Below, in pieces: positions 50,008 through 58,394 of a DNA stretch of 64,000 nt (position 1 is the first letter of the stretch; every line of letters begins with the position of its first letter). The stretch spans positions 89,115-153,114 of the forward strand of contig CAJUBP010000004.1 of the NCBI GenBank assembly GCA_910584585.1, written 5' to 3'. The position numbers and the translations under genes were made by a program. The DNA is from an uncultured Lachnospiraceae bacterium. GTDB lineage: Bacteria > Bacillota > Clostridia > Lachnospirales > Lachnospiraceae. Under the pieces are notes generated by a model. That model made no database searches. It worked only from the letters and a program-made list of their open reading frames with translations, and was not told where the DNA came from.

Positions 50008-50235
50008 ATGGTTGTTACAGCAACAGAATTTAAAGCTAATTTCGGAAAGTACCTTGAGTTAATTGCCAAGGAGGATATCTTTATTACTCGTAATGGAAAA
50101 ACAGTTGCTAAAGTTGTAAATCCCCAAGTTTCTGCTGTGGATTCCTTGCGCGGAATGCTTAGCGGTATTTCCTCTGATATAGATATGGATTCTTTGCGAG
50201 AGGAGCGTCTGTTAAAATATGAAAATAATGTGTGA
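50008..50235 (+). CDS. Phd/YefM-family antitoxin
   Basis: 75 residues from ATG 50008 (AAAGGAGG upstream; GTG 50005 also in frame). The N-terminal DNA-binding fold is typical: VVTATEFKANFGKYLELIAK, then IFITRNGKTVAKVV. The C-terminal ~30 residues (DIDMDSLREERLLKYENNV) should wrap the toxin and neutralise it. It overlaps the PIN-domain toxin gene by 17 bp. The pair is expected to autoregulate. More AT-rich than the surroundings. Confidence 0.92.
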   Translation: MVVTATEFKANFGKYLELIAKEDIFITRNGKTVAKVVNPQVSAVDSLRGMLSGISSDIDMDSLREERLLKYENNV

Positions 50236-50632
50236 TACGAACGTAATCATTGATGTATTATTGGAAAGAGAACCTTTTATAGAGGATTCTTATAAGGTTT
50301 TGAAACTTTGTGAAGAACACAAAATAGACGGTTTTGTATCAGCATATTCTGTTACCGACATCTTCTATCTTGTAAGGAAATATACCCATAGCACTGACGC
50401 AGCATATAAGGCAGTCGGAAAACTTTTGGAGATTGCCAAAGTATGCAGTGTTACGAATAATGATGTTCTTAATGCATTTCAGAAAAAGGCAAAAGATTTC
50501 GAGGATTGTCTTGTTGCTACTTGCGCTAAATCTATACATTGTGATTCTATTGTCACCCGAAACAAAATAGATTTTGAAGGCTTTGGCATTCCTGTGTTTA
50601 CCCCAATGGAAATCCTTTTGCAAATTATGTAA
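50219..50632 (+). CDS. PIN-domain toxin (VapC-like RNase)
   Basis: 137 residues. PIN ribonuclease fold with acidic metal ligands: CDTNVIIDVLLER (Asp ~6), SVTDIFYLVRK (Asp in motif II), KDFEDCLVATCAKSI (Asp/Glu ~100) and DSIVTRNKIDF (motif IV). Length and motif spacing match the PIN_3/VapC-like group often paired with Phd-type antitoxins. Overlap with the antitoxin gene implies translational coupling. Likely target: RNA, but unknown. Strong terminator downstream at 50693. Confidence 0.92.
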   Translation: MKIMCDTNVIIDVLLEREPFIEDSYKVLKLCEEHKIDGFVSAYSVTDIFYLVRKYTHSTDAAYKAVGKLLEIAKVCSVTNNDVLNAFQKKAKDFEDCLVATCAKSIHCDSIVTRNKIDFEGFGIPVFTPMEILLQIM

Positions 50633-50692
50633 ATATGTTATAATGCTAGGCAAAAGGATATAAGAAGTCAGCCCAAATTGACGAAGAAACGA

Positions 50693-50730
50693 ATCCCTCA
50701 ACCGTATTCCCGTACGGTTGAGGGATTTTT
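50693..50730 (+). terminator. Strong terminator after the toxin-antitoxin pair
   Basis: TCCCTCAACCGTA (50694-50706) pairs perfectly with TACGGTTGAGGGA (50713-50725), loop TTCCCG, then TTTTT. In the remaining gap to 51017 I see only a promoter at 50939; 50731-50938 holds no supportable gene. Confidence 0.93.
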
Positions 50731-50938
50731 CTTTACTTTTATAGTGGCAAAGCGCCCGCTAGTTGCTGCCCTTATCGCCACCGTCTAACCATTTGATGAT
50801 AAATCCAACGCTCGTTATCACTGCGCAGGACGTTGATTATCCTGTCTCTCACCGGATTATCCTCTTTCGCCGGACATCCGGTTTTCTTATGTATCACTTC
50901 ATTATTCCATTAAAATCCCAAATATTACGAATAAATGA

Positions 50939-50967
50939 TTGACAATCCTATAAAATAGGAATATTAT
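50939..50967 (+). promoter_or_regulatory. Promoter of the surface-glycan locus
   Basis: Perfect TTGACA (50939-50944), 17-bp spacer, TATTAT (50962-50967), 50 bp before the aminotransferase start. Confidence 0.8.
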
Positions 50968-51017
50968 AAGGATTATATTTGCGAAAAAGATAAATTAGAG
51001 GAATAAGGTGACGAATC

Positions 51018-52229
51018 ATGGAGGAACAAAAAGTCCATTTTAATATTCCGCCCTTTCATCCCAAAGCATTTCAGTATATGGAGGACGCCGTCCTGCGCCA
51101 AAAAATATGCGGGGACGGGCATTACACCAAGAAGTGCGCGGCATGGATGAAATCCCAGACAAAATCGGCAGGGGCGCTGCTGACCACGTCCTGCACCCAC
51201 GCGCTGGAAATGGCGGCGCTGCTGTCCGGCATCGGGCCGGGGGATGAGGTGATTATGCCCTCCTATACCTTTGTGTCAACGGCGGACGCATTTGTGTTAA
51301 GGGGCGCGACAGCAGTCTTCGTGGATATCCGCAAAGATACGATGAATCTGGATGAAACACTGATTGAGGATGCCATTACGCCCAGGACAAAGGCAATCGC
51401 TCCGGTGCATTATGCCGGAGTCGCCTGTGAGATGGACAAAATCTGCCGGATTGCGGAGAGATATCAGTTAAAGGTGATTGAAGACGCAGCTCAGGCTATC
51501 CTGTGCACTTACCATGGCAGGCCTTTGGGAGCCATCGGGGATTACGGCTGTTACAGCTTTCACGAGACGAAAAATTTCAGCATGGGAGAAGGCGGCGCAA
51601 TCCTTCTGAAGCATCCGGGGGACATTCTCCATGCGGAAATTATCCGGGAGAAGGGAACCAACCGAAGCCAGTTTTTCCGGGGAGAAATTGACAAATACTC
51701 CTGGAAAGAAGCAGGTTCCTCCTATTTGCCCAGTGACTTAAACGCTGCCTATCTGTGGGCGCAATTGGAAGAGGCGGAAGCGGTACACCGGAGGCGTATC
51801 CACAGTTGGAACCTGTATTATGAATTGCTGCAGGATCTGGAAGAGGCAGGACATATTGAACTTCCTGTTGTGCCAGAAGGCTGTGAGCACAACGGCCATA
51901 TGTTTTACATCAAGGCGGGAGATTTGGAAGAGCGGACAGCATTGCTGCGCTATCTGAAAGAAAAAGGAATTTCCGCAGTCTTTCATTATGTGCCCCTTCA
52001 TTCATCCGAAGCCGGACAGAAATACGGAAGGTTTCACGGGCAGGACAGGTACACCACCCGGGAGAGCAGCCGCCTTTTGCGCCTGCCTATGTATGACGGA
52101 CTGAAAGAAGAGCAGATCCGGTATGTGGTTTCAGAAATAAAGCAGTTTTATAGATATACCCGTGAGCCAAATAATTTGCCAACAGCTCCCAGTATTTTTA
52201 AGATAAACAGCAAATTATTTGGCAAATAA
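51018..52229 (+). CDS. DegT/DnrJ/EryC1-family sugar aminotransferase (WecE/RffA-like)
   Basis: 403 residues. A PLP enzyme that converts a dTDP-4-keto-6-deoxy sugar to the 4-amino sugar for surface glycans. Motifs: MPSYTFVSTADAFVLRGATA, APVHYAGVACEMD, EDAAQAI with the PLP-contacting Asp, and SFHETKNFSMGEGGAIL with the Schiff-base Lys (~190). The C-terminal region HYVPLHSSEAG and RESSRLLRLPMYDGL fit the WecE branch. The last ~25 residues (NNLPTAPSIFKINSKLFGK) look like an added tail encoded by a DNA inverted repeat. First gene of the glycan locus. Confidence 0.93.
   Translation: MEEQKVHFNIPPFHPKAFQYMEDAVLRQKICGDGHYTKKCAAWMKSQTKSAGALLTTSCTHALEMAALLSGIGPGDEVIMPSYTFVSTADAFVLRGATAVFVDIRKDTMNLDETLIEDAITPRTKAIAPVHYAGVACEMDKICRIAERYQLKVIEDAAQAILCTYHGRPLGAIGDYGCYSFHETKNFSMGEGGAILLKHPGDILHAEIIREKGTNRSQFFRGEIDKYSWKEAGSSYLPSDLNAAYLWAQLEEAEAVHRRRIHSWNLYYELLQDLEEAGHIELPVVPEGCEHNGHMFYIKAGDLEERTALLRYLKEKGISAVFHYVPLHSSEAGQKYGRFHGQDRYTTRESSRLLRLPMYDGLKEEQIRYVVSEIKQFYRYTREPNNLPTAPSIFKINSKLFGK
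52166..52223. repeat. Inverted repeat at the 3' end of the aminotransferase gene
   Basis: GCCAAATAATTTGC (52166-52179) and GCAAATTATTTGGC (52210-52223) are perfectly complementary. The repeat forms the end of the coding region, so the tail of the protein seems to come from a small palindromic insertion. A related TATAATTTGGC follows near 52240. Confidence 0.75.
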
Positions 52230-52295
52230 GTATGCTCGTGAGTATAATTTGGCATTTTTCCATGGTAAATGAAAGATTTCAGCAAATGTTTGGAA

Positions 52296-52446
52296 GAAAA
52301 ATCAAAGAGTTTCACAGGAAAATCTGTATTTTGCGCTATGCCGAATGAAAGGATTAGGAAAAATCGAAAAGTTTCACAGGAAAATCTGTAATTTGCGCTA
52401 TGCCGAATGAAGGGATTAGGAAAAATCGAGAAGTTTAACAGGAAAA
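52296..52446 (+). repeat. 62-bp tandem repeat, 2.4 copies, before the glycosyltransferase
   Basis: Units 52296-52357 and 52358-52419 are nearly identical, and a 27-bp partial unit follows at 52420. Each holds AGTTTCACAGGAAAATCTGT and TTGCGCTATGCCGAATGA. The repeats end 16 bp before the start codon at 52463, so unit number could alter the leader. Confidence 0.9.
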
Positions 52447-52462
52447 AGTGAATGGAGCGGAA

Positions 52463-53551
52463 ATGAAATATTCAATTGTAATACCTTGCTATAATTCCAG
52501 CAAAACCATTTCCAAGGTAGTGCGGCTGACGATGCAGGAAATGAAAGGAAAAGAAACGGAATTTATTCTGGTAAACGACGCGTCGCCGGATGACGGAGCT
52601 ACGTTTAAAGCCGTGAAAGAACTGGCGGAGACTTATGACAATGTGACTGCCGTTGACCTTGCCAAAAACGCGGGGCAGCACAACGCGGTAATGGCGGGCC
52701 TGAATTATGCTCAGGGGGATTATATTATCGCCATGGACGACGACATGCAGACCCATCCCAGCCAGATTCATAAATTACTGGAAGAAATCGAACAGGGGTG
52801 GGACATTGTGTATGCCTATTATCCCAGCAAAAAACACAGCTGGTACCGGAACGCGGGGAGCGCAATTAATTTCTGGACGGTCCGGAAACTGATTGGCAAG
52901 CCCAAAGATTTAAGGACTTCCAGCTTCTGGGTGATCTGCAGATTCGTCCGGGATTACGTGATCCAGTACCAAAACCCTTATGCCTATCTGCAGGGGCTGT
53001 TTCTTCGGACGACCCAGAAGATCACCTGCATTCCGGTGGAGCATTTTGAACGGGAAGAAGGGAAATCCAATTATAACCTGAAAGCGCTGATCCGGCTTTG
53101 GTCAAATGTTCTGGGATTTTCGGTGGTTCCCTTGCGCATGGCAATCTGGCTGGGGCTCTGCTTTTCTCTGATTGGGATTGCAGGGGCGTTTGTGGTATTC
53201 GCGAAAAAAATCATTTTTCAGGCAAGCGTGGCGGGCTGGACGTCCCTGATGATTGCAATCTGCTTTTTTTCAGGGATTATGCTGTTGTTTATGGGCCTGA
53301 TTGGGGAATATGTGGGACGGATGTTTCTGGCGGATAACCGCCAGCCCCAGTATGTAGTGCGAAAGACGCTGGGAAAGAGGAAGGAGAAGGAGATTGATGG
53401 AACAGCAGAAAAAGAAATTGATGATATTGGGGGCGGGAGTGTATCAGGTTCCGCTGATACAGCAGGCCAAACGTATGGGGATCGAAACCCTGGTAGTGAG
53501 CGTCCCGGGGAATTATCCGGGGTTTGTCTTCGGGGACAAAATCTGTTATGA
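52463..53551 (+). CDS. Family 2 glycosyltransferase, membrane-anchored (GtrB/ArnC-like)
   Basis: 362 residues from ATG 52463 (GGAGCGG upstream). The GT-A domain (~1-230) has YSIVIPCYNSSKTISKVV, FILVNDASPDDG, GQHNAVMAGLNYAQGD and the catalytic MDDDMQTHPSQI; two C-terminal membrane helices (~238-260 and ~272-295) and GEYVGRMFLADNRQPQYVV follow, as in enzymes charging undecaprenyl phosphate with a sugar. The last ~52 residues overlap the next gene by 155 bp in another frame and look unnatural; a one-base shift near 53370-53395 would end the protein at a TGA overlapping the next ATG. A frameshift at the C-terminus is likely. Confidence 0.88.
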   Translation: MKYSIVIPCYNSSKTISKVVRLTMQEMKGKETEFILVNDASPDDGATFKAVKELAETYDNVTAVDLAKNAGQHNAVMAGLNYAQGDYIIAMDDDMQTHPSQIHKLLEEIEQGWDIVYAYYPSKKHSWYRNAGSAINFWTVRKLIGKPKDLRTSSFWVICRFVRDYVIQYQNPYAYLQGLFLRTTQKITCIPVEHFEREEGKSNYNLKALIRLWSNVLGFSVVPLRMAIWLGLCFSLIGIAGAFVVFAKKIIFQASVAGWTSLMIAICFFSGIMLLFMGLIGEYVGRMFLADNRQPQYVVRKTLGKRKEKEIDGTAEKEIDDIGGGSVSGSADTAGQTYGDRNPGSERPGELSGVCLRGQNLL

Positions 53552-54755
53552 GGACACCAGGGATTATGATAAGATTCTGGAAATTGCCAGGGAAGAGAAA
53601 ATTGACGGGATTGTGACAACAGGCACAGATGTGGCAGTGGTCACAATCGGAAAGGTCTGCGACGCCCTTGGGCTGCGGGGGCTGTCCTTTGAAGCGGGAA
53701 AAACAGCCACGGATAAGATGCTGATGAAGCAGAGATATGAGGAATACGGCGTGCGGACGGCAAGATACCGCAGGATTTCCCTGAAAGGGGCAGAAAAATT
53801 TTCGGTGGATGGAGAAGAGGCGGCAGAGATTCTTCCGATGGATGGAGAAGAGGCGGCAGAGATTCTTTCGCTGGATGGAAGGGAAGAAAAGCAGAAAATG
53901 CTGAAAGAAAGCGGGGCGGCAGAGAGCGGTAAGGATTGTCAGCTGACAGAGTATTTGGAAAGAGAATTGGAGGGCCTGCAGTTCCCCTTGATTTTTAAAG
54001 CGGTAGATACTTCAGGAAGCAGAGGAATCGTAAAAGCAGAAGACAGCAGTAAATTTGCGGAAGCCTATCGGACAGTCCGGGAGAATACCAGAAAAGATTA
54101 TTTTATTGTGGAGGAATTCCTGGAAGGGGAGGAATTCGGCGCCCAGTCCTTTGTGTCCGGGGGAGAAGTCCAGTTCATCCTGCCCCATGGAGATTATGTG
54201 TTCCAGGGAGATACCGGAGTGCCCATCGGCCACTGGGCCCCTTACCAGCTGGAGCCGTCTGTCATTGAGGATGCTAAAGAGCAGCTTCAAAAGGCGGTGA
54301 AAGCCATGGGCCTTGACAATTGTGCGCTGAATGCAGACTTTATCCTGTCCGGCGGGAAGCCCTATGTGCTGGAAATCGGCGGAAGAGCCGGGGCGACCTG
54401 CTTAGCGGAGCTGGTTTCTCTCTATTATGGTTACAACTATTATGAGAAAATCATTCAGGCTGCACTGGGGCTGCCCGTGGATTTTGCCAGCCAGGAGGCA
54501 AATCCCAATGTGGGAATGCTGCTGCGAAGTGAGAAAACAGGAGTAATCCGGGAGATTAGAAACAGGAATGACGAAAAAGATCCGCAGATCGTGGAGATTC
54601 AGTTTGACTATCAGCCCGGAGATAAAGTGCAGGCATTCCGGGTAGGGCCGCACCGGATTGGACATGTGGTTGTTAAGGCGGATACTTTGGAGGAAGCGAA
54701 GCGTAAGATGGATGAGGCGCTGGGGAATATAGAGATTCAGGTGGAATGTACCTGA
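53397..54755 (+). CDS. ATP-grasp ligase (carbamoyl-phosphate-synthase-like)
   Basis: 452 residues from ATG 53397 (AAGGAGAAGGAG upstream). Rossmann-like pre-ATP-grasp domain (~1-110, MILGAGVYQVPLIQQAKRMG), then an ATP-grasp fold (~115-390): TDKMLMKQRYEEYGV, PLIFKAVDTSGSRGI, VEEFLEGEEFGAQSF, and metal ligands in NADFILSGGKPYVLEIGGRA; a C-terminal lid to ~450. It should ligate a carboxylate to an amine or another nucleophile using ATP, plausibly attaching an amino acid to a sugar. Residues ~138-162 carry 2.3 copies of an 11-residue repeat (DGEEAAEILPM) inserted between the first two domains. Confidence 0.9.
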   Translation: MEQQKKKLMILGAGVYQVPLIQQAKRMGIETLVVSVPGNYPGFVFGDKICYEDTRDYDKILEIAREEKIDGIVTTGTDVAVVTIGKVCDALGLRGLSFEAGKTATDKMLMKQRYEEYGVRTARYRRISLKGAEKFSVDGEEAAEILPMDGEEAAEILSLDGREEKQKMLKESGAAESGKDCQLTEYLERELEGLQFPLIFKAVDTSGSRGIVKAEDSSKFAEAYRTVRENTRKDYFIVEEFLEGEEFGAQSFVSGGEVQFILPHGDYVFQGDTGVPIGHWAPYQLEPSVIEDAKEQLQKAVKAMGLDNCALNADFILSGGKPYVLEIGGRAGATCLAELVSLYYGYNYYEKIIQAALGLPVDFASQEANPNVGMLLRSEKTGVIREIRNRNDEKDPQIVEIQFDYQPGDKVQAFRVGPHRIGHVVVKADTLEEAKRKMDEALGNIEIQVECT

Positions 54756-54836
54756 TGTCCAAAGAACAGGACAAGAAGGAGGAAATACTCCGGAGTATAC
54801 CTGATGTCCAAAGAACAGGACAAAAAGGAGGAAATA
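54749..54836 (+). repeat. 49-bp direct duplication including a ribosome binding site
   Basis: The unit starting at 54749 recurs at 54798; both contain ACCTGATGTCCAAAGAACAG and AAGGAGGAAATA. The first copy includes the end of the ATP-grasp gene, and the second supplies the RBS for the ATG at 54842. Confidence 0.88.
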
Positions 54837-54841
54837 GTATC

Positions 54842-56152
54842 ATGTCAGCATATATGGACAGAAAGCTGGAAAATCTGTTTGTTCTTAAATATCTTTTGGA
54901 GCTGAAGAGACATGATTTGGAGCAAAAAGAGATTTACCACATTCAGAACCGTAAGATCAACCGTCTGATGAAACGCGCTTATGAGATACCAGTCTATCGC
55001 AGAAAATTCGAGGCAATCGGGGCAGTGCCGGAGGATTTTCACTGCCGGGAGGATTTGACCAGATTTCCGGTTTTGACAAAAAGCGAAATCAAGGAATGGA
55101 TTACGGCGGAATTAAAGAAAAATCCGAAAAAGTATCAATATTATCATGTATACACCACCAGCGGCTCCACCGGAACGCCTCTGAAATTATGTGCGTCCCC
55201 AAGAGAAAACGCTTATTTTGCGGCAAACTGGCTGCGGATTGCTATGGAAAACGGAGTAAATCCGATTAAGGATCAGACCATGGCGTTAAAGGATCCGGCA
55301 ATTGTGGCAAGAGGGAAGGACAGTTTCCTGCAGAAATTAGGAATTTTGCGGCGGCATAAAGTATCCTTTCTGGCTGAAGGGAAAGTGATAGCGGAAGAAA
55401 TTAACCGTGTGAAACCGGACTTTTTGTATGCGCACCGGACAAAGTTAATGCAGACCGCAGAATATGCCAGCCGCCATAATGTGAAGCTGCATCATCCCAG
55501 GGCTTATGCCAGCATCAGCGAAACTTTGACGGAGCAATCCATCCGATTTTTCCGAAAATATCTGGGGAATCGTCTGTTTACCTCTTACGGTTCTATGGAG
55601 ACAGGAGCCTGTACGTTCACGAGAATTGGAAATATCAGGGAACATATTGTAACGAATGACACACATGTCATAAATGTGGTAGACGAAGAGAATCGGCTGG
55701 CAAAGGCAGGAAGGATGCTGGTTACCAATTTGTTTTTATATGAGTTTCCGATTATTAATTATGATATTGAAGACGGAGCAGAAATAATAAGAAAGAACGG
55801 AATCGAATACATTACGAATATTCGGGGCCGCAGAAATGACTGGATTACGCTGGAAGACGGGAGAAAATATGATTATCATCCTTTTTACGCGGCTACGGAA
55901 AACCTGGAAGAGCTTCTTAATTTTCGCGTGATACAAAACAATTATCATGAGGTCGAGCTAGAACTTGTTGCGGATCCGGGAAAAAAGGTGGATAAGGAGC
56001 TTCTGGAAAAAGAGATTACAGGAAAGTTGGAACAGGTGATTACAGATTACGATATGAAATACCATTTTATCTGGAAAAGCAGAATAGAAGCGGATAAGGC
56101 CGGGAAGCTGCGGTTTATTGTAAATCGGGTGAAAGAAGGAAGTTCAGAATGA
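54842..56152 (+). CDS. Adenylate-forming, phenylacetate-CoA-ligase-like protein (CapK family)
   Basis: 436 residues from ATG 54842 (AAGGAGG upstream; the frame reaches back to 54746 through the duplicated leader). ANL-superfamily motifs: ATP loop YTTSGSTGTPLKL (~107-119), YGSMETGACTF (~255-265), and YDIEDGAEI with NIRGRRNDWI (~315-345, hinge region). CapK-type proteins occur in polysaccharide loci and are thought to activate a carboxylic acid for transfer to glycans. With two ATP-grasp proteins around it, this suggests an acyl or amino-acid decoration. It overlaps the next gene by 4 bp. Confidence 0.9.
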   Translation: MSAYMDRKLENLFVLKYLLELKRHDLEQKEIYHIQNRKINRLMKRAYEIPVYRRKFEAIGAVPEDFHCREDLTRFPVLTKSEIKEWITAELKKNPKKYQYYHVYTTSGSTGTPLKLCASPRENAYFAANWLRIAMENGVNPIKDQTMALKDPAIVARGKDSFLQKLGILRRHKVSFLAEGKVIAEEINRVKPDFLYAHRTKLMQTAEYASRHNVKLHHPRAYASISETLTEQSIRFFRKYLGNRLFTSYGSMETGACTFTRIGNIREHIVTNDTHVINVVDEENRLAKAGRMLVTNLFLYEFPIINYDIEDGAEIIRKNGIEYITNIRGRRNDWITLEDGRKYDYHPFYAATENLEELLNFRVIQNNYHEVELELVADPGKKVDKELLEKEITGKLEQVITDYDMKYHFIWKSRIEADKAGKLRFIVNRVKEGSSE

Positions 56153-57132
56153 AGCGAATTTGGAAATGGTTCAAAGAGTTTCTGCAAAATGATCTGTGGT
56201 TTCAGAAAAAGCTTCGCGAAAAAAATTCTTTGGGGAAATGCGTTCTGCTGAATTTTCATTTTCTGTGGTGTGTCTTGACAGACGGGTGCAGTCCGGAAGA
56301 GTATCTCTGGTTTGAATTTTATCATAAGGACAGGCGGGAACGGAAAACTTTTTTGACTTATCTCAGGCATGCCAGACTGCAAAGAAAATATAACAATGGG
56401 AAAGTGAGAACAATTTTAAACGACAAGCAGGCATTCAACCGTTTTTTTGAAAAGGAATTGGGAAGGGAATGGATGGATGCCGATAGCGCAAAGGAAGAAG
56501 AGATTGCAGAGTTTTTAAAAAAGCATAAGACTGTTTTTGTGAAACCCAAAAAGGGCGGTTGCGGGAAGGGAGTATATAAATATTATTTTCAGGGAGAAAA
56601 AGTGGACAGTCAGAAATTCTGTGGGTGTTTACTGGAGCAATGTATTGAGCAGCATCCTCTATTAAAGGAGTTTAACCCAAATGTAGTTAACACACTGCGG
56701 ATTGGAACATTCTGTATAAATGGAAAGGCAGAGGTATTTGCGGCAGGATTTCGAATGGGAAAAACAGAAGCGTGCGTAGACAATTTGTCTTCAGGAGGAA
56801 TATGTTCCAATGTGCAGATTTGCCGTGGAATCGTTGATTCCTCCGGTATTGACGGAAACCTTGCCCGATTTGAAAGGAATCCTTACAGCGGAAAAGAACT
56901 GCGCGGGTTTCAGATCCCGTATTGGAATGAGGCAAAGGAAATGGTGATACATGCTTCGGAAAGGCTGTCGGACAGTAATATTGTAGGCTGGGACGTTGCT
57001 GTTATGGAACATGGGCCGGTGTTGGTGGAGGGAAATCCAGATCAGGGGACAGGGGTGATACAGATGTGTGATGTCATTGGCAAGTATCCTGCTATACAAA
57101 AAAGAATTCGGGAAAAATGGGGGACTCACTAA
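56149..57132 (+). CDS. Sugar-transfer-associated ATP-grasp protein (ATPgrasp_ST)
   Basis: 327 residues, beginning in an ATGA overlap with the CapK-like gene. An N-terminal helical region with FLWCVLTDGCSPEEYLWFEF (~40-59) is a family marker, followed by ATP-grasp elements: LNDKQAFNRFFEKELGR, TVFVKPKKGGCGKGVYKY (P-loop-like, ~127-144), VNTLRIGTF, and metal site PVLVEGNPDQGTGVIQ (~290-305). This family (PF14397) is found beside glycosyltransferases and is predicted to ligate amino acids to cell-surface sugars. More AT-rich than the first genes of the locus. Confidence 0.9.
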   Translation: MKRIWKWFKEFLQNDLWFQKKLREKNSLGKCVLLNFHFLWCVLTDGCSPEEYLWFEFYHKDRRERKTFLTYLRHARLQRKYNNGKVRTILNDKQAFNRFFEKELGREWMDADSAKEEEIAEFLKKHKTVFVKPKKGGCGKGVYKYYFQGEKVDSQKFCGCLLEQCIEQHPLLKEFNPNVVNTLRIGTFCINGKAEVFAAGFRMGKTEACVDNLSSGGICSNVQICRGIVDSSGIDGNLARFERNPYSGKELRGFQIPYWNEAKEMVIHASERLSDSNIVGWDVAVMEHGPVLVEGNPDQGTGVIQMCDVIGKYPAIQKRIREKWGTH

Positions 57133-57133
57133 G

Positions 57134-58390
57134 TTGGCAAAAATAGAACAAAAAGGCAGAGGAATAGGCATCAGAAAAGGTTTTTGGTGGAATACGGCAG
57201 CAGTGACAGCGGACGCCATGCAGTCAATGGTGATTCTTAGCTGTATTTCTTATCGTCTGGGAATCGGGGATGCAGGGATTTTTTCTATTGGTTACGCGCT
57301 TGCAAATTTGATCGCAACAGTTGCGAGATATGGAGTGCGGAATTATCAGGTAACGGATCGAGAAGCCAGGGGGATTTTCCAAGATTATGTAGTTTCCAGG
57401 ATTTTAACGGTTTGTCTTTCCTGGGGAGGGGTGTCTGTCTATTTGCTTTTTTGCCATATGTTGTTGAACTACAGCTTGTATAAAATGTACGTAATCTGGC
57501 TGATTTGTCTGTATAAGTTAATAGACGCCATGGAAGATGTATTTGTCGCCTTTTATCAGCAGCAGGGGGCGTTGGAAAAAGGAGCCGGAATTATGGCTGT
57601 CCGTTTGACTAGTTCAACTGGAATACTGTGTGGTTTGTTACTGCTTACAGGAAATATGATTGTAACATTGTGGTCGGGCATATTATTCAGCGCGGCCGTG
57701 GATGTGATGTTATTTGGAAAACAGTTGAAAGGAAACAGAGTTTTTTTATCATCTGTATCAATAAAAAATGTAAAGCGGATTTTAAAAGATTGCTCTGCCT
57801 TAGCTGTTGCAACCTCCATATCTATGTATGTAGGAAATATTTCAAAATATATGATTGACTGGTATATGTCGGAAGAGATACAGGCAATCTTTGGCTATCT
57901 TATGATGCCGACCTTTTGCATTGTTTTATTGAGCAGGTTTATTTATCAGCCGATGGTGAGAAATATTGGAATCCTATGGCAGACGAATGAAAGAAAAAGT
58001 TTAAGGAAAATTATGTTTCAGCAAATGCTGTTTATTTTGGCGGTTACAATACCGGCAATTTTGATAGGGATTCTATTTGGAATTCCGGTTTTGAATCTAT
58101 TATTCAATGTAAATTTGGAAGCGTACAAGACGGAATTTGCAGTATTGTTTTTGGGAGGCGCTTTATACGCAATCTCATCTTTTTTTTCCGTTTTACTGAC
58201 GGTTATGAGAAAGCAGAGGGTGATTGCGGATATCTACATTGCAGTAAGCGTCTGTGCTTTGGTTTCAGGGAAAAATCTTCTGGGAAAGTATGGGATAAGA
58301 GGCGCGTCAGTTTTATATTTTTTGGTAAATTTGGGGATTGGAATTTGCTTTATGATTTTGCTGTTAAAGTATTTGCGAGAGAAGGGTTAA
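57134..58390 (+). CDS. Wzx-like polysaccharide flippase
   Basis: 418 residues from TTG 57134 (GGGGGA upstream); the frame is open to 57068 inside the preceding gene, so the start is uncertain. Twelve to thirteen hydrophobic segments, with an N-terminal WWNTAAVTADAMQSMVILS and GIFSIGYALANLIATVARYG typical of MATE/Wzx polysaccharide exporters. It would flip lipid-linked repeat units across the membrane. The usual Wzy polymerase is not obvious; the next gene is the only other large membrane protein. Confidence 0.8.
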   Translation: MAKIEQKGRGIGIRKGFWWNTAAVTADAMQSMVILSCISYRLGIGDAGIFSIGYALANLIATVARYGVRNYQVTDREARGIFQDYVVSRILTVCLSWGGVSVYLLFCHMLLNYSLYKMYVIWLICLYKLIDAMEDVFVAFYQQQGALEKGAGIMAVRLTSSTGILCGLLLLTGNMIVTLWSGILFSAAVDVMLFGKQLKGNRVFLSSVSIKNVKRILKDCSALAVATSISMYVGNISKYMIDWYMSEEIQAIFGYLMMPTFCIVLLSRFIYQPMVRNIGILWQTNERKSLRKIMFQQMLFILAVTIPAILIGILFGIPVLNLLFNVNLEAYKTEFAVLFLGGALYAISSFFSVLLTVMRKQRVIADIYIAVSVCALVSGKNLLGKYGIRGASVLYFLVNLGIGICFMILLLKYLREKG

Positions 58391-58394
58391 TAGA

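Noticed and set aside
50731..50938. Possible decayed gene after the toxin-antitoxin terminator
   Set aside because: Some inverted-repeat-like segments (CCGGATT, CCGGACATCCGG) but no coherent reading frame or homology pattern.
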